A DNA stretch of 48,674 bases from an archaeon (GTDB lineage: Archaea; Nanobdellota; Nanobdellia; Pacearchaeales; GW2011-AR1). Positions 6,865-15,073 of this stretch are shown piece after piece. The stretch lies in the NCBI GenBank assembly GCA_030679115.1, contig JAUXTS010000047.1, forward strand, positions 1 through 48,674, written 5' to 3'. Numbering within the stretch: position 1 is the first letter of the stretch; each line of letters begins with the position of its first letter. The notes under the pieces are model-generated. The model was not told where the DNA came from and made no database searches. It worked only from the letters and a program-made list of their open reading frames with translations. The translations under genes and the position numbers were made by a program.

Positions 6865-8541
6865 TTAACTCTTTCCTCCATTTTGTTCATATTTTATTGC
6901 TGCCGCAGTTTCTTCAGTTTCTCGAGTAACTTCTTTAGTTTCTTTAATATCTTCCTTAGTTAGATACGATTTCGCAATAAATGGAATATGTTCCATTGGT
7001 AAAGGTCTTTTCTCTCCCTGCCTGAAACTATCAAGCCATACTCTTGTCGCCTTCGGATCCTTGCATGAAAATGCCAAGTCAGATAAATCATTTTTAGTAA
7101 CTGTTCTTAATGAAGCAGGCGCTTCTTCATATTGAGCATTATATTCTTTAAGCTCGCCGTTTGAAGGGTTTGTTACATAATCTATCACAAGGGGATTTCT
7201 ACTTAGCAATCTTCCAGCTACTCTCAATGAATTATTTGTTGGCCCATATCCAAGAGAATAAATTGCTCCTTCAAGCATTTTAGCAAAATCTCCTGCTGAA
7301 GGACGCTCTTCAGGATTTGGATTTAACCCCTTTCTTATAGCATCGCAAATTTTTAATCTTATTCCCTCTCTGGCACTATCTATCTCTCTCAAGCTATAGG
7401 CAGGGTCTTGAATATAATTAATCTTATTTTCTTCTTCGTCTTTTCTTCCGTCTCTGAATCCAAGTCTCGCTCTCGCACATATTTGAGGAAGCAAATCTTT
7501 TTCATCATTTATTATTCCTCCCTCTATTCTTGGATCTTCATTTAATCTCCAAGGAAGTGCCCCTCTCAAAAGTCTATAGAGTACAAGACTTAATGAATAA
7601 ACATCTGTTGCAGAGGATATATCTAAGCTCATCATCTGTTCAGGAGACATATATTCTGTAGTTCCTAATGCAGTCCCTTCTTTAGCTACCATTTTTGTCA
7701 TTGTAAAATCAGTTAGCTTCACAGTTCCTTTTCTTGTGATTAAAATATTTGCAGGTTTTATGTCTTTATTTGATAAATTAAATTCAGTATGCGCTTCTTC
7801 TGCTCCTCTTGCAACTCTTGAAGCAATAAATGCTCCTAATTGTGCAGTCAAAACATGCATTCTAGGTTTTTCATTGCTATACGGACTTGCCCAATTTCTT
7901 AATGCATCGAGCCATGAACGCAAATCTGCTTTTAATCCTCCAAATCCTCTGACATATTTCATTTCAATAAGTGGAATGCTAAGCATATTGATATCCTGTC
8001 CTCTCTGTCTTGCTTCATCTTCAAGAACATTCTGAACTTCTCTTGGAAGATCTTTATAATTTTTCATCATAAGAGGTTCACAGTTCATAAGATTTTCATG
8101 GTCAAAAAGAGACATTATTTTGCCTTCATTAATCATATTGACAATTCCGCTTGCTTCTCCACTATAACTTGTCATAAACTTTAATGCAACGTCAGATTCT
8201 CCAGAAGGCAATAAATGTCTGCCTTGTACCCAGTGAGTTCTTTTCTTTGCATGCCAAACCTGTCCCTGTCCACCCTGCCCTAATTTTTTAACATATTGAT
8301 AACTTTTCGCGTCAACAAAATCGCAGTTGTCAGGATTAAATGTTGCACTTTGCAACCTCTCATTTTCAAATTTTAATTTTTCTAATTCAGATTTAATTTG
8401 TTCAAGTTCTTGTTCAAGCCCGGCACTCTCGGTCTCGGGCCTCAATATGCCTGGAGTTTGAATCTCCTCCGCTTCTCTTGCTGCCCTTTTCTCTTTAGCT
8501 CTTCTTCTAAGATTTATTAACGTTTTTCTATCCAATGCCAT
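6865..8541 (-). CDS. Hanks-type (eukaryotic-like) serine/threonine protein kinase
   Basis: A 558-aa protein. A basic N-terminus and a coiled coil (about residues 40-66, ELEQIKSELEKLKFENERL) precede a kinase domain at about 81-430. Visible motifs are the Gly-rich loop GQGGQGQVW, the ATP-binding Lys in VALKF (about 121), the catalytic loop NKDIKPANIL (Asp about 260; the HRD Arg is replaced by Lys), DFT in place of DFG (278-280), and the activation segment GTTEYMSPEQ with an SPE in place of APE. The C-terminal 120 residues are of unknown fold. No transmembrane helix is seen, so it is cytosolic, unlike many bacterial PknB-type kinases. It overlaps no upstream gene and is coupled to the 129-aa protein behind it. 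Kinases of this bacterial/eukaryotic type are uncommon in small archaeal genomes. Confidence 0.88.
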   Translation of the reverse strand: MALDRKTLINLRRRAKEKRAAREAEEIQTPGILRPETESAGLEQELEQIKSELEKLKFENERLQSATFNPDNCDFVDAKSYQYVKKLGQGGQGQVWHAKKRTHWVQGRHLLPSGESDVALKFMTSYSGEASGIVNMINEGKIMSLFDHENLMNCEPLMMKNYKDLPREVQNVLEDEARQRGQDINMLSIPLIEMKYVRGFGGLKADLRSWLDALRNWASPYSNEKPRMHVLTAQLGAFIASRVARGAEEAHTEFNLSNKDIKPANILITRKGTVKLTDFTMTKMVAKEGTALGTTEYMSPEQMMSLDISSATDVYSLSLVLYRLLRGALPWRLNEDPRIEGGIINDEKDLLPQICARARLGFRDGRKDEEENKINYIQDPAYSLREIDSAREGIRLKICDAIRKGLNPNPEERPSAGDFAKMLEGAIYSLGYGPTNNSLRVAGRLLSRNPLVIDYVTNPSNGELKEYNAQYEEAPASLRTVTKNDLSDLAFSCKDPKATRVWLDSFRQGEKRPLPMEHIPFIAKSYLTKEDIKETKEVTRETEETAAAIKYEQNGGKS

Positions 8542-8603
8542 AAATCACCACATTTTTAACACTTTATAAAGTTACCGCCCAAGAGGGACAAAATAAACGA
8601 GAA

Positions 8604-8843
8604 TTAGCAATACTTGCTAAGCGGATGAGCATCCGCTTTAAATTCAGAAGAATTAATCTTAATTTTCTTGACTTCTACAGCTTCTTTCACTTCAGCAACA
8701 TTAATCTTTACTCCACTATTTAACTTTTCTACCTCATTTCTCAAGAAATTCTCAACCTGCCTGCTCATGCTCACCCCATTTTTCTTGCAATGCTTTGAAT
8801 ATTTTTCATACACATCAGCATCAACATTAAATGTCTTTAACAC
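8604..8843 (-). CDS. Small ribbon-helix-helix-like protein (79 aa)
   Basis: The start is a GTG at 8843 with GGAG about 13 nt upstream. The N-terminal 45 residues (LKTFNVDADVYEKYSKHC, SMSRQVENFLRNEVEKL) show a beta strand followed by two helices, as in CopG/Arc-type ribbon-helix-helix DNA-binding proteins. A charged linker (VKEAVEVKKIKIN) and a short tail ADAHPLSKYC follow. Such proteins are often antitoxins or small repressors. No toxin gene is adjacent, so a stand-alone regulator is as likely. It lies 62 nt upstream of the kinase gene on the same strand. Confidence 0.65.
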   Translation of the reverse strand: MLKTFNVDADVYEKYSKHCKKNGVSMSRQVENFLRNEVEKLNSGVKINVAEVKEAVEVKKIKINSSEFKADAHPLSKYC

Positions 8844-9004
8844 GTTCTTTCAACTCCTTTTTACATTATTTATAGTTATTTAATCTTAATAAACCTTTCT
8901 CTTTTAGCGTCGTTAAATTTCCCACAATTTACACTATTAAAAGTTATTTAAGGTTATTTAAAAATTTAGAATCACAACTATAATAACAAGTATTTTTCAA
9001 TATT

Positions 9005-9226
9005 CTATTTTTTATCTTTTCTGCAAGCGTTATAAATGCCATATCCTAATGCCCCACTAGCTGCAACGGCAGAAACTATTCCCATAATATAATTTTCAGA
9101 TACTATTTTTTCAGTTGCTTCTCTTACACCTCTAACTTTTGAAAAATAATCTGATGCACAATACCCATTAAATCCAGCAATTGCTCCCCATACGCTCGTA
9201 CTAAGTATTTTTATTAATTTTGACAT
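9005..9226 (-). CDS. Small membrane protein (73 aa)
   Basis: Two hydrophobic stretches (about residues 4-22 TSVWGAIAGFNGYCA, and 46-66 NYIMGIVSAVAASGALGYGI) flank a charged middle with SKVRGVREATEKI. The C-terminus is basic (RKDKK). It is one of several tiny membrane proteins in this window that sit alone behind their own AT-rich promoters. No family is recognised. Confidence 0.6.
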   Translation of the reverse strand: MSKLIKILSTSVWGAIAGFNGYCASDYFSKVRGVREATEKIVSENYIMGIVSAVAASGALGYGIYNACRKDKK

Positions 9227-9378
9227 TTTATTTTCCCTTAAATTTTATAAAACATTTCATTTATAAATCTTTAGCTTATTTTACCACTTAAAAGTCAATA
9301 ATTAATAATCCTCTACTAATTTATATTATTAGATATTATTTAAGATAACTATAAAACCTCTCCCCCATTATATCTAAT

Positions 9379-9780
9379 ATGATGCCCCATAAACACTTCA
9401 TTATCTCAATGATATTTGTTATTCTTATAGCCTTATTTTTCTTTCCTCCTCTGCCTTACATTCAAATATTTCTCTGGATTGTCCTTGCAGGAATCTTCTC
9501 AATTATTGTAGATTTAGATTCAATCATTCTTTTGTATAGAAGTAATGATAAAAAGCTCAAGCCATTCAAAGATTATTCATATCTAAACAGCCATTTCAGT
9601 CAGTTTATGAAAATAATTTCAGATAATGGGATAATGAAAACCGCTTTAAGAACACACGTAATTCTTTCTGCAGTTTATCTTGCTCTCGCTTATCTTTTTA
9701 TTAATCCTTATTTCATCCCAATATCAATAGGAATTCTCTCACATCTTTTGAGCGATATTCCTAATCTTAAACACTATTAG
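9379..9780 (+). CDS. YdjM/DUF457-like integral membrane protein
   Basis: A 133-aa protein with about four transmembrane helices. It shows the spaced motifs of the YdjM-type metal-dependent membrane hydrolase-like family: an N-terminal His (MPHKHF), an Asp-rich turn after the second helix (IIVDLDSIILLY), a THVIL His in the middle and a C-terminal GILSHLLSDIPN. The usual HRGxTHS box is not clear, so this may be a reduced member. Two ATGs are adjacent (9379 and 9382); either fits the CTATAAAACC promoter about 25 nt upstream. It converges with EF-2. Confidence 0.65.
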   Translation: MMPHKHFIISMIFVILIALFFFPPLPYIQIFLWIVLAGIFSIIVDLDSIILLYRSNDKKLKPFKDYSYLNSHFSQFMKIISDNGIMKTALRTHVILSAVYLALAYLFINPYFIPISIGILSHLLSDIPNLKHY

Positions 9781-9782
9781 AA

Positions 9783-11972
9783 CTACTGATTCTCCGCAAG
9801 TCCTTTTCTCTGCCTGATTGTTCTTACAACATTTGGCTGCAAATCATTAGGTATTTTCTGGAAATTCTGATCCATCAAAGAAGAAATTCCTCTGCCTTCT
9901 GTCGCACTTCTCAAATCGTTGCTCCATCCAATCATTTCAGCAACTGGAATCTTTGCTTTAATCATCGTATCATTTCCTTCCTGCTGAACATCAATTAAAA
10001 CTCCTCTTTTGCTTCCAACTAATTGTGTTACAGTTCCCATAAATTCAATTGGAGCTTCAATCAAATGAGTTTGTATCGGCTCAAGCATTACTGCTCCAGC
10101 TTTTTTCATAGCTTCATACATTCCAAGTCTTAAAGCAGGATAAATTTGAGCAGGCCCCCTGTGCATGTGGTCAACGTGCAATTTTGCATCAAGTAATATT
10201 AATTTAGTTTTCATCATTGGCTCTTTGGATAAAGGTCCGCCATCGATAACCATTCTCCATCCTTCAAGTATGGATTCTATTGCTTCAGGAAGCAGAACTA
10301 GTCCTCTCGTTCTGTCTTCAAAAACATTTCCTTTGTAAATTTCCAAATATTGTCTTGCTTCATCATTTGAAAGCCCCAATTCATTAAGTTTCTTCCATAT
10401 ATCTTCAGCTTTTTTCTTTAATCTTAATTCAGGAAGCTCTCCTCTTTCAATTGCATTATAAACTTCATCTTCCAATGGTTCAATAGAAAAGAAGAATATG
10501 TTGTGTCCATTAGGAGTTCTTATTTCAGTTTTTCCGCTTTCTTTTGAAACACTTTCCCTATAAACTACAATAGGATTACCCATCTTTACTTCCAATCCCT
10601 TTTCAGTCTTGATTCTTCCTTCAATAATTTCCAAATGCAGTTCTCCCATTCCAGACATTAAATTTTCTCCAGTTTCTTCATTAATTTCAATCTTGATGCT
10701 TGGATCTTCTTTACCAACTTTTCTCAAAACTTCAATAAGTTTTGGCAAATCTGCAGATTTTGTAACTTCAATAGATTTTGTAATAACTGGCTGGAATATA
10801 TGTTTTATTTCTTCAAAGGAGGTTTGGGGGTTTTCAGTAATTGTATCTCCAACATCTACATTCAATCCTGAAATTGCAAGAACATTTCCGCACGGAACGC
10901 TATTTAATTGTTCTGGTTTTATGCCATTATAAACTAAAACCTGCTGAACTCTGTATTTCTTTTTTGCGTTGTTTGCATAAACTTCCATTCCATTTTCTAT
11001 TGTTCCAGAATATAATCTCCCGGCAGAAATTTCCTTTCCCGAACGCGGATCAATTACGATTCTTGTAATTACAAATCCTACTTCACCATCTTTATTGCAA
11101 TTCAATAAGTCCTTTCCGAACTGGCTGTCAGAGTCTCCTCTCCATATCTTTGGAATTCTGTATTTCTGTGCTTCTAATGGATTTGGAAGATGTTTTACAG
11201 CCATATCAAGAACAACTTCATACAAAGGAGCATTTGCCCAAACCCATTTCTTTCTTTCGGCTTCTTCCATATCATAAAGTTTATAGACATCTTTGAATGT
11301 GACATTTTTCTTTTTCATGAACGGCAATGATAATGCCCAATTCTCTCTCGCACTCCCAAAAGCAACGCTTCCATCCATAACATTAACCTTCCACTTTTCC
11401 TTGAATTCGGGCTCTGCAATCTGCATAATTAAATTATTAAAATCAGCAATTAATGTCATGAACCTTTCCTGCATCTCTTCTGGAGTTACTTTCAATTCCT
11501 TTATCAGTCTGTCAACTTTATTGATAAACAAAACTGGCTTTACTCTTTCTCTTAATGCCTGTTTCAATACAGTTTCAGTCTGCGGCATTATTCCTTCAAC
11601 TGCGCATACAAGAACGAACGTGCCGTCAATTGCCCTCATAGCTCTTGTAACGTTTCCGCCGAAGTCAACGTGTCCTGGCGTGTCAATAAGATTAATCAAA
11701 TATTCCTTGTCCTGATATGAGTGGCCCATAGATACGTTTGCAGCATCTACAGTCATCAATCTTTCCTGCTCGTCGCCATGCTGCCAAGTAGTCATTCCTT
11801 CATCAAGGCTTCCCGCAATCTTTGCTGACATTAATCCTGCAGCTGCAAGAAGATTATCTGTGAACGCCGTTTTGCCGTGATGTATGTGTGCGCTCGTCGC
11901 TACGTTTCTTATGTTTTCTCTCGTGTTCGTTAATCTTTCGATTTTTTGCAAACTTGCTTCTTTATCTACCAT
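9783..11972 (-). CDS. fusA: Translation elongation factor 2 (aEF-2)
   Basis: A 729-aa ribosomal translocase GTPase of normal archaeal length. G3 DTPGHVDF, G4 NKVD and the diphthamide loop (LHVDHMHRGPAQIYP, with the His before RGPAQ retained) are clear, as are domains III-V. Two deviations stand out. The P-loop reads AHIHHGKT where AHIDHGKT is usual. Switch I reads EQERLMTVDAANVSM where other archaea have a version of EQxRGITIxAANVSM. The Thr is kept, but the Arg-Gly-Ile is lost. The gene has its own promoter region, preceded by a four-hairpin element (12041-12142). The many plus-strand ORFs inside it are shadows. Confidence 0.96.
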   Translation of the reverse strand: MVDKEASLQKIERLTNTRENIRNVATSAHIHHGKTAFTDNLLAAAGLMSAKIAGSLDEGMTTWQHGDEQERLMTVDAANVSMGHSYQDKEYLINLIDTPGHVDFGGNVTRAMRAIDGTFVLVCAVEGIMPQTETVLKQALRERVKPVLFINKVDRLIKELKVTPEEMQERFMTLIADFNNLIMQIAEPEFKEKWKVNVMDGSVAFGSARENWALSLPFMKKKNVTFKDVYKLYDMEEAERKKWVWANAPLYEVVLDMAVKHLPNPLEAQKYRIPKIWRGDSDSQFGKDLLNCNKDGEVGFVITRIVIDPRSGKEISAGRLYSGTIENGMEVYANNAKKKYRVQQVLVYNGIKPEQLNSVPCGNVLAISGLNVDVGDTITENPQTSFEEIKHIFQPVITKSIEVTKSADLPKLIEVLRKVGKEDPSIKIEINEETGENLMSGMGELHLEIIEGRIKTEKGLEVKMGNPIVVYRESVSKESGKTEIRTPNGHNIFFFSIEPLEDEVYNAIERGELPELRLKKKAEDIWKKLNELGLSNDEARQYLEIYKGNVFEDRTRGLVLLPEAIESILEGWRMVIDGGPLSKEPMMKTKLILLDAKLHVDHMHRGPAQIYPALRLGMYEAMKKAGAVMLEPIQTHLIEAPIEFMGTVTQLVGSKRGVLIDVQQEGNDTMIKAKIPVAEMIGWSNDLRSATEGRGISSLMDQNFQKIPNDLQPNVVRTIRQRKGLAENQ

Positions 11973-12040
11973 ATAATAAAATACTCAATCAACTTCTGTC
12001 TCTTGAGAATAAATCGTTATACAAAAATCGGTTTTTAAAT

Positions 12041-12142
12041 CTTTAGCTAGTTAAAGCTAAAAGAGATAAAGATTACAATGTAATCTTTAGAACTTCCGCA
12101 TATATAATGCGGAATGGACTAAGAATTTTTATAAAAATTCTT
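12041..12142. repeat. Four-hairpin intergenic element, copy A (upstream of EF-2)
   Basis: Four consecutive hairpins on the plus strand. H1 is TTTAGCT/AGCTAAA (12042-12061). H2 is AAAGATTAC-aat-GTAATCTTT (12068-12088). H3 is TTCCGCAT-atata-ATGCGGAA (12094-12114). H4 is AAGAATTTTT-at-AAAAATTCTT (12121-12142). The linkers are GAGAT between H1 and H2, AGAAC between H2 and H3, and TGGACT between H3 and H4. The same order and nearly the same linkers recur at 18380-18473 and 26182-26281 with different stem sequences. On the minus strand it is followed by GATTTAAAAACC, a promoter-like run, and then EF-2. It lies between divergent genes, so it is not needed as a terminator. Confidence 0.75.
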
Positions 12143-12171
12143 AAGATTTAGCTTTTCAGACAAAACAAAAC

Positions 12172-12183
12172 TTTTTATATAGG
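12172..12183 (+). promoter_or_regulatory. TATA box of the exported-protein operon
   Basis: TTTTTATATAGG lies 21-32 nt before the ATG at 12204, so the operon mRNA probably starts at or close to the start codon. Confidence 0.55.
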
Positions 12184-12203
12184 TATTCATTGATTTATTT
12201 ATA

Positions 12204-13259
12204 ATGAAAAATAAGGAGATAGTTTTTATTTTATTAGGAATGTTATTGGTTTTAGCATTAGTCTCAGCCCAGGAGCAAACTCAGACTTATTCGGGATTTG
12301 ACAGATTTACAGACAATGCTAAAATGTTCTTTTCTTTCGGAGATAAAAAAGTAAATTTAGCATTAGATATTAGAGAGAAAGAATTGAACTCCGCGATTGT
12401 AAATACAAAAGAAGGAGATAATGAAGCTATGTCTGATAATCTTAAAAATGCATGGAAGAAACTTCAAATTATTCAGGAGAAAGTTTCCTTGAATGTCGCA
12501 GATGAAGTTATAAGCAGTTCTTCTCAGATTAGGGAGAGAATATCCAAAGAAGAGAATTTACCAAAAGATTTTAATGTTTACTCTTTAGAAGAAGAGAAAA
12601 CAGGACTTACTGCAGAATGGGTTATAGAATCTAACAGCAAAGAAGAGCAAACATCAACTGGAGAACTTCAATATAAGAATGACGAGATAGATAAAGAAAT
12701 TGATGAGATAGAAAATAAGATTGACGAGATAGAAAATAAGATTGACGAGATAGATAATGAAATTGCAGAGTGGGTTGTAGATAATGATGTTGGGGTGGGA
12801 AAAGATAATGGTTTAAATTGGGAAGTTAAAACTGAAATTGCTAAAGGTGACAATGGTTTGAAACCAGAAGTAAAAACCTATGTTGCAGGGGATGGAACTG
12901 AAAAGAATGAGCCTATTCCTAAACCTGATTTAACTAAGTTTAATCCTGCTTTATACGACCCTAATGCAAGAGCTCCGGGAGATACAATTGACGAAACTTA
13001 TGATGACGAGATTGTTAATGTGGATAAGGGAGGAGGCTATGCTGAAGGAACAACCGCAGAGGGTATCGGGGGAGAAGTAGGAACAGAGGGAATTAATGAA
13101 ATTGGTACAGCCGTAGATTCTAACGAAGGAGACGAAGAAAGTTCTCCAGATGGAGATAGTTCTCCAGATGGAGATAGTGGAATAACGGGAGAAGTTATAA
13201 ATTCTGGAGATAAAGAATCATTTTTAAGAAGAATTCTTAGAGGTATATTCGGAAAATGA
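12204..13259 (+). CDS. Secreted acidic coiled-coil protein with C-terminal ITG motif (351 aa)
   Basis: A signal peptide (MKNKEIVFILLGMLLVLALVSAQ, cleavage likely after SA) is followed by a helical region, then a short heptad block with three tandem 7-residue units of the type EIDEIENKID (about residues 160-190). A low-complexity acidic Gly/Glu/Asp-rich region with repeated SSPDGDSSPDGD follows. The C-terminus has ITGEVI and then a basic amphipathic tail (FLRRILRGIFGK). ITG-x-x-I also occurs in the proteins at 3272 and 44927. It probably lies on the cell surface. First gene of a three-gene operon overlapping the next by ATGA. Confidence 0.75.
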   Translation: MKNKEIVFILLGMLLVLALVSAQEQTQTYSGFDRFTDNAKMFFSFGDKKVNLALDIREKELNSAIVNTKEGDNEAMSDNLKNAWKKLQIIQEKVSLNVADEVISSSSQIRERISKEENLPKDFNVYSLEEEKTGLTAEWVIESNSKEEQTSTGELQYKNDEIDKEIDEIENKIDEIENKIDEIDNEIAEWVVDNDVGVGKDNGLNWEVKTEIAKGDNGLKPEVKTYVAGDGTEKNEPIPKPDLTKFNPALYDPNARAPGDTIDETYDDEIVNVDKGGGYAEGTTAEGIGGEVGTEGINEIGTAVDSNEGDEESSPDGDSSPDGDSGITGEVINSGDKESFLRRILRGIFGK

Positions 13260-13942
13260 AAAAACCAGAAACAGAACATATAAAAGAAATTGGCGTTTGG
13301 AATGTAATTTGTTGGATATCTATAGGTTTAGCAGTATTATTTTCTATTTTTTCCACAGTTGTAACAATTAAAGCAGGACAGATATTTGTAGGGCTCCTTT
13401 TTTTAATCCCTGGAATTTTTGCAGCTATTCCAAAAAAATATCTTAGAATTAGCAGACCCTTAAAAGTAATTATATTTATTTTTGTTTATTTCATCCTTAT
13501 AATAATTAGCGGGATGAATGCCCCGAAACTGGAACAGAAATATGAATATTATAATTTAGGGGATTCATTTAATTTAACTTATGGAGAAGAAGTCTTCTCA
13601 ATGAAAATAAACGATATCAATAAAGAGACCAAAGTAATGATTAATGACGGACAAAATATCACTACTTCAGGATTTTATCTTATTGTAAATGGGGGAATAA
13701 CAAATTTAGGGAAAATTACATATCACAATACAAATCTATTCAATATAAAATTCATTTCAGAATTAAAAGATAACCAAGATAATATATATACTATTTTTGG
13801 AACAAATACTAGAGTTGATGGTTTTCAGCCAAATCTGGAAAAACAATTTTATGATATTTTTGAAATATCAAAACAAGCTTCAGGATTAAAGTTTCTTATC
13901 AAAGACAAAACAGAAGTCATTAAGGTTGTAAGTTTAGAATGA
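13256..13942 (+). CDS. Membrane protein with an extracytoplasmic DUF4352-like domain (228 aa)
   Basis: Three hydrophobic segments in the first 90 residues (WNVICWISIGLAVLFSIF, FVGLLFLIPGIFAAI, VIIFIFVYFILIIISG) are followed by a beta-rich domain of about 130 residues (LGDSFNLTYGEEVFSMKIND, TSGFYLIVNGGITNLG, LKFLIKDKTEVIKVVSLE). The pattern of a conserved FYLIVNxxITNLG core strand resembles DUF4352-type immunoglobulin-like domains of cell-surface lipoproteins. It overlaps both neighbours by 4 nt (ATGA), so it is co-translated with the coiled-coil and cysteine-repeat proteins and probably acts with them at the envelope. Confidence 0.75.
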   Translation: MKKPETEHIKEIGVWNVICWISIGLAVLFSIFSTVVTIKAGQIFVGLLFLIPGIFAAIPKKYLRISRPLKVIIFIFVYFILIIISGMNAPKLEQKYEYYNLGDSFNLTYGEEVFSMKINDINKETKVMINDGQNITTSGFYLIVNGGITNLGKITYHNTNLFNIKFISELKDNQDNIYTIFGTNTRVDGFQPNLEKQFYDIFEISKQASGLKFLIKDKTEVIKVVSLE

Positions 13943-14907
13943 AAAAAGGTTTAATTGTTATAGGAATTGTAATACTGATATTGGGGATTGGAGGATATTA
14001 TTTTATGAATGAAGAAAAAGATTCTAATGAACTTCAAAAGGATAATAATATTGATATAAAAATTTCTTGCCCAGATTATGATAATAATCAAACCGAATGT
14101 TCATTGCATTTAGAATGTGAATGGATTTCAGAAGAAAACATTTGCAATTCACTTAGTGGAGATGAAGGGGAAGAAAAAATTAATTCTGGATTAGAAGCAA
14201 TTGAAATTCAAAATACTCCTTCAAATGAATTATGTAGAAAAATTCCTTTATCAAGCCAGTTTCCTTATGGCGAAAGATATCTATGTTTAGCTATAGTAAA
14301 TCATAATGAAAGATTTTGTGAAGGAGTAGAAGAAGAAAACGAAAATAACATGTGTTTAGCATATGCAAAAAAAGATTCTTCTTATTGCAAACAAATCCAA
14401 GAAGATTCAGCTAAACATGTATGTTATTATCAACTTGCCGTATCAAGTAAAAATGCCTCTTTCTGTAGCGAAATTGATTATTCTCAGAATGAGAAAGAGC
14501 AGTGTTATTTTAATTTCATGAGCAATTTATATCAATGGGGCAAATCTAATGAAATAAAGACAGAATATTGCAATCAATTAGATACTCCAGATAAAAATAC
14601 TTGCCTCGCATTAAAAGCAAAAGATATTTCTCTTTGTGGGGATAATCTTAATTGTTTAACTTTTTTCACTCAAGATTTATCTTTCTGTGAAAAATTTTCA
14701 GAAAAAACTACTTGTATAAAAGATAGAGCAAAAACAGGCAAAAATGTATCTATCTGTGAATTATTATCTCAACCAGACAGAGATATCTGTATTGGGGCTT
14801 ATTGCACACATACAGAACTCAATGTGAACATATGCGATACAATAACGGGCATAAAAGAAAGACAAGAAAGGTATATCGAGTTAGCAATGAATTTAGCTAA
14901 TTGGTAA
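13939..14907 (+). CDS. Exported cysteine-repeat protein (322 aa)
   Basis: An N-terminal anchor or signal peptide (LIVIGIVILILGIGGYYF) precedes a domain with roughly eight tandem units of about 30 residues. The units follow the approximate pattern SxCxxI-x(8-12)-C-x(3)-A-x(4)-D-x-S-x-C, for example KDSSYCKQI, HVCYYQLAVSSKNASFC and KNTCLALKAKDISLCG. Paired cysteines at fixed spacing in an extracytoplasmic protein suggest a disulfide-staggered helical solenoid. It is the last gene of the three-gene operon (ATGA overlap) and converges with the small gene at 14897. A surface binding or adhesion role is plausible but inferred. Confidence 0.75.
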   Translation: MKKGLIVIGIVILILGIGGYYFMNEEKDSNELQKDNNIDIKISCPDYDNNQTECSLHLECEWISEENICNSLSGDEGEEKINSGLEAIEIQNTPSNELCRKIPLSSQFPYGERYLCLAIVNHNERFCEGVEEENENNMCLAYAKKDSSYCKQIQEDSAKHVCYYQLAVSSKNASFCSEIDYSQNEKEQCYFNFMSNLYQWGKSNEIKTEYCNQLDTPDKNTCLALKAKDISLCGDNLNCLTFFTQDLSFCEKFSEKTTCIKDRAKTGKNVSICELLSQPDRDICIGAYCTHTELNVNICDTITGIKERQERYIELAMNLANW

Positions 14908-15073
14908 ATTTTGCAATTCTTTCTTCAAAAATTTCTACAAAGGAATTTTTAGCATATTCAAATTTAAAATCCTTCGCTTCAACGCCATAATCTGGAGTTC
15001 TATATCTCGGAAGATACTCATCTCTCTGTCTTTTTGCGTTATTGTTAAGCCCATTTAATCTTTTTATTTTCAT
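14897..15073 (-). CDS. Small basic hypothetical protein (58 aa)
   Basis: The track starts at 15097, but the ATG at 15073 (MKIKRLNGLNNNAKRQRDE) forms an ATGA overlap with the upstream gene's stop and is preferred. The N-terminal half is basic and the C-terminal half is an amphipathic helix (YAKNSFVEIFEERIAKF). Its end overlaps the 3' end of the cysteine-repeat gene by 11 nt on the opposite strand. Unknown family. It is probably a partner of the 150-aa protein encoded just before it. Confidence 0.55.
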   Translation of the reverse strand: MKIKRLNGLNNNAKRQRDEYLPRYRTPDYGVEAKDFKFEYAKNSFVEIFEERIAKFTN

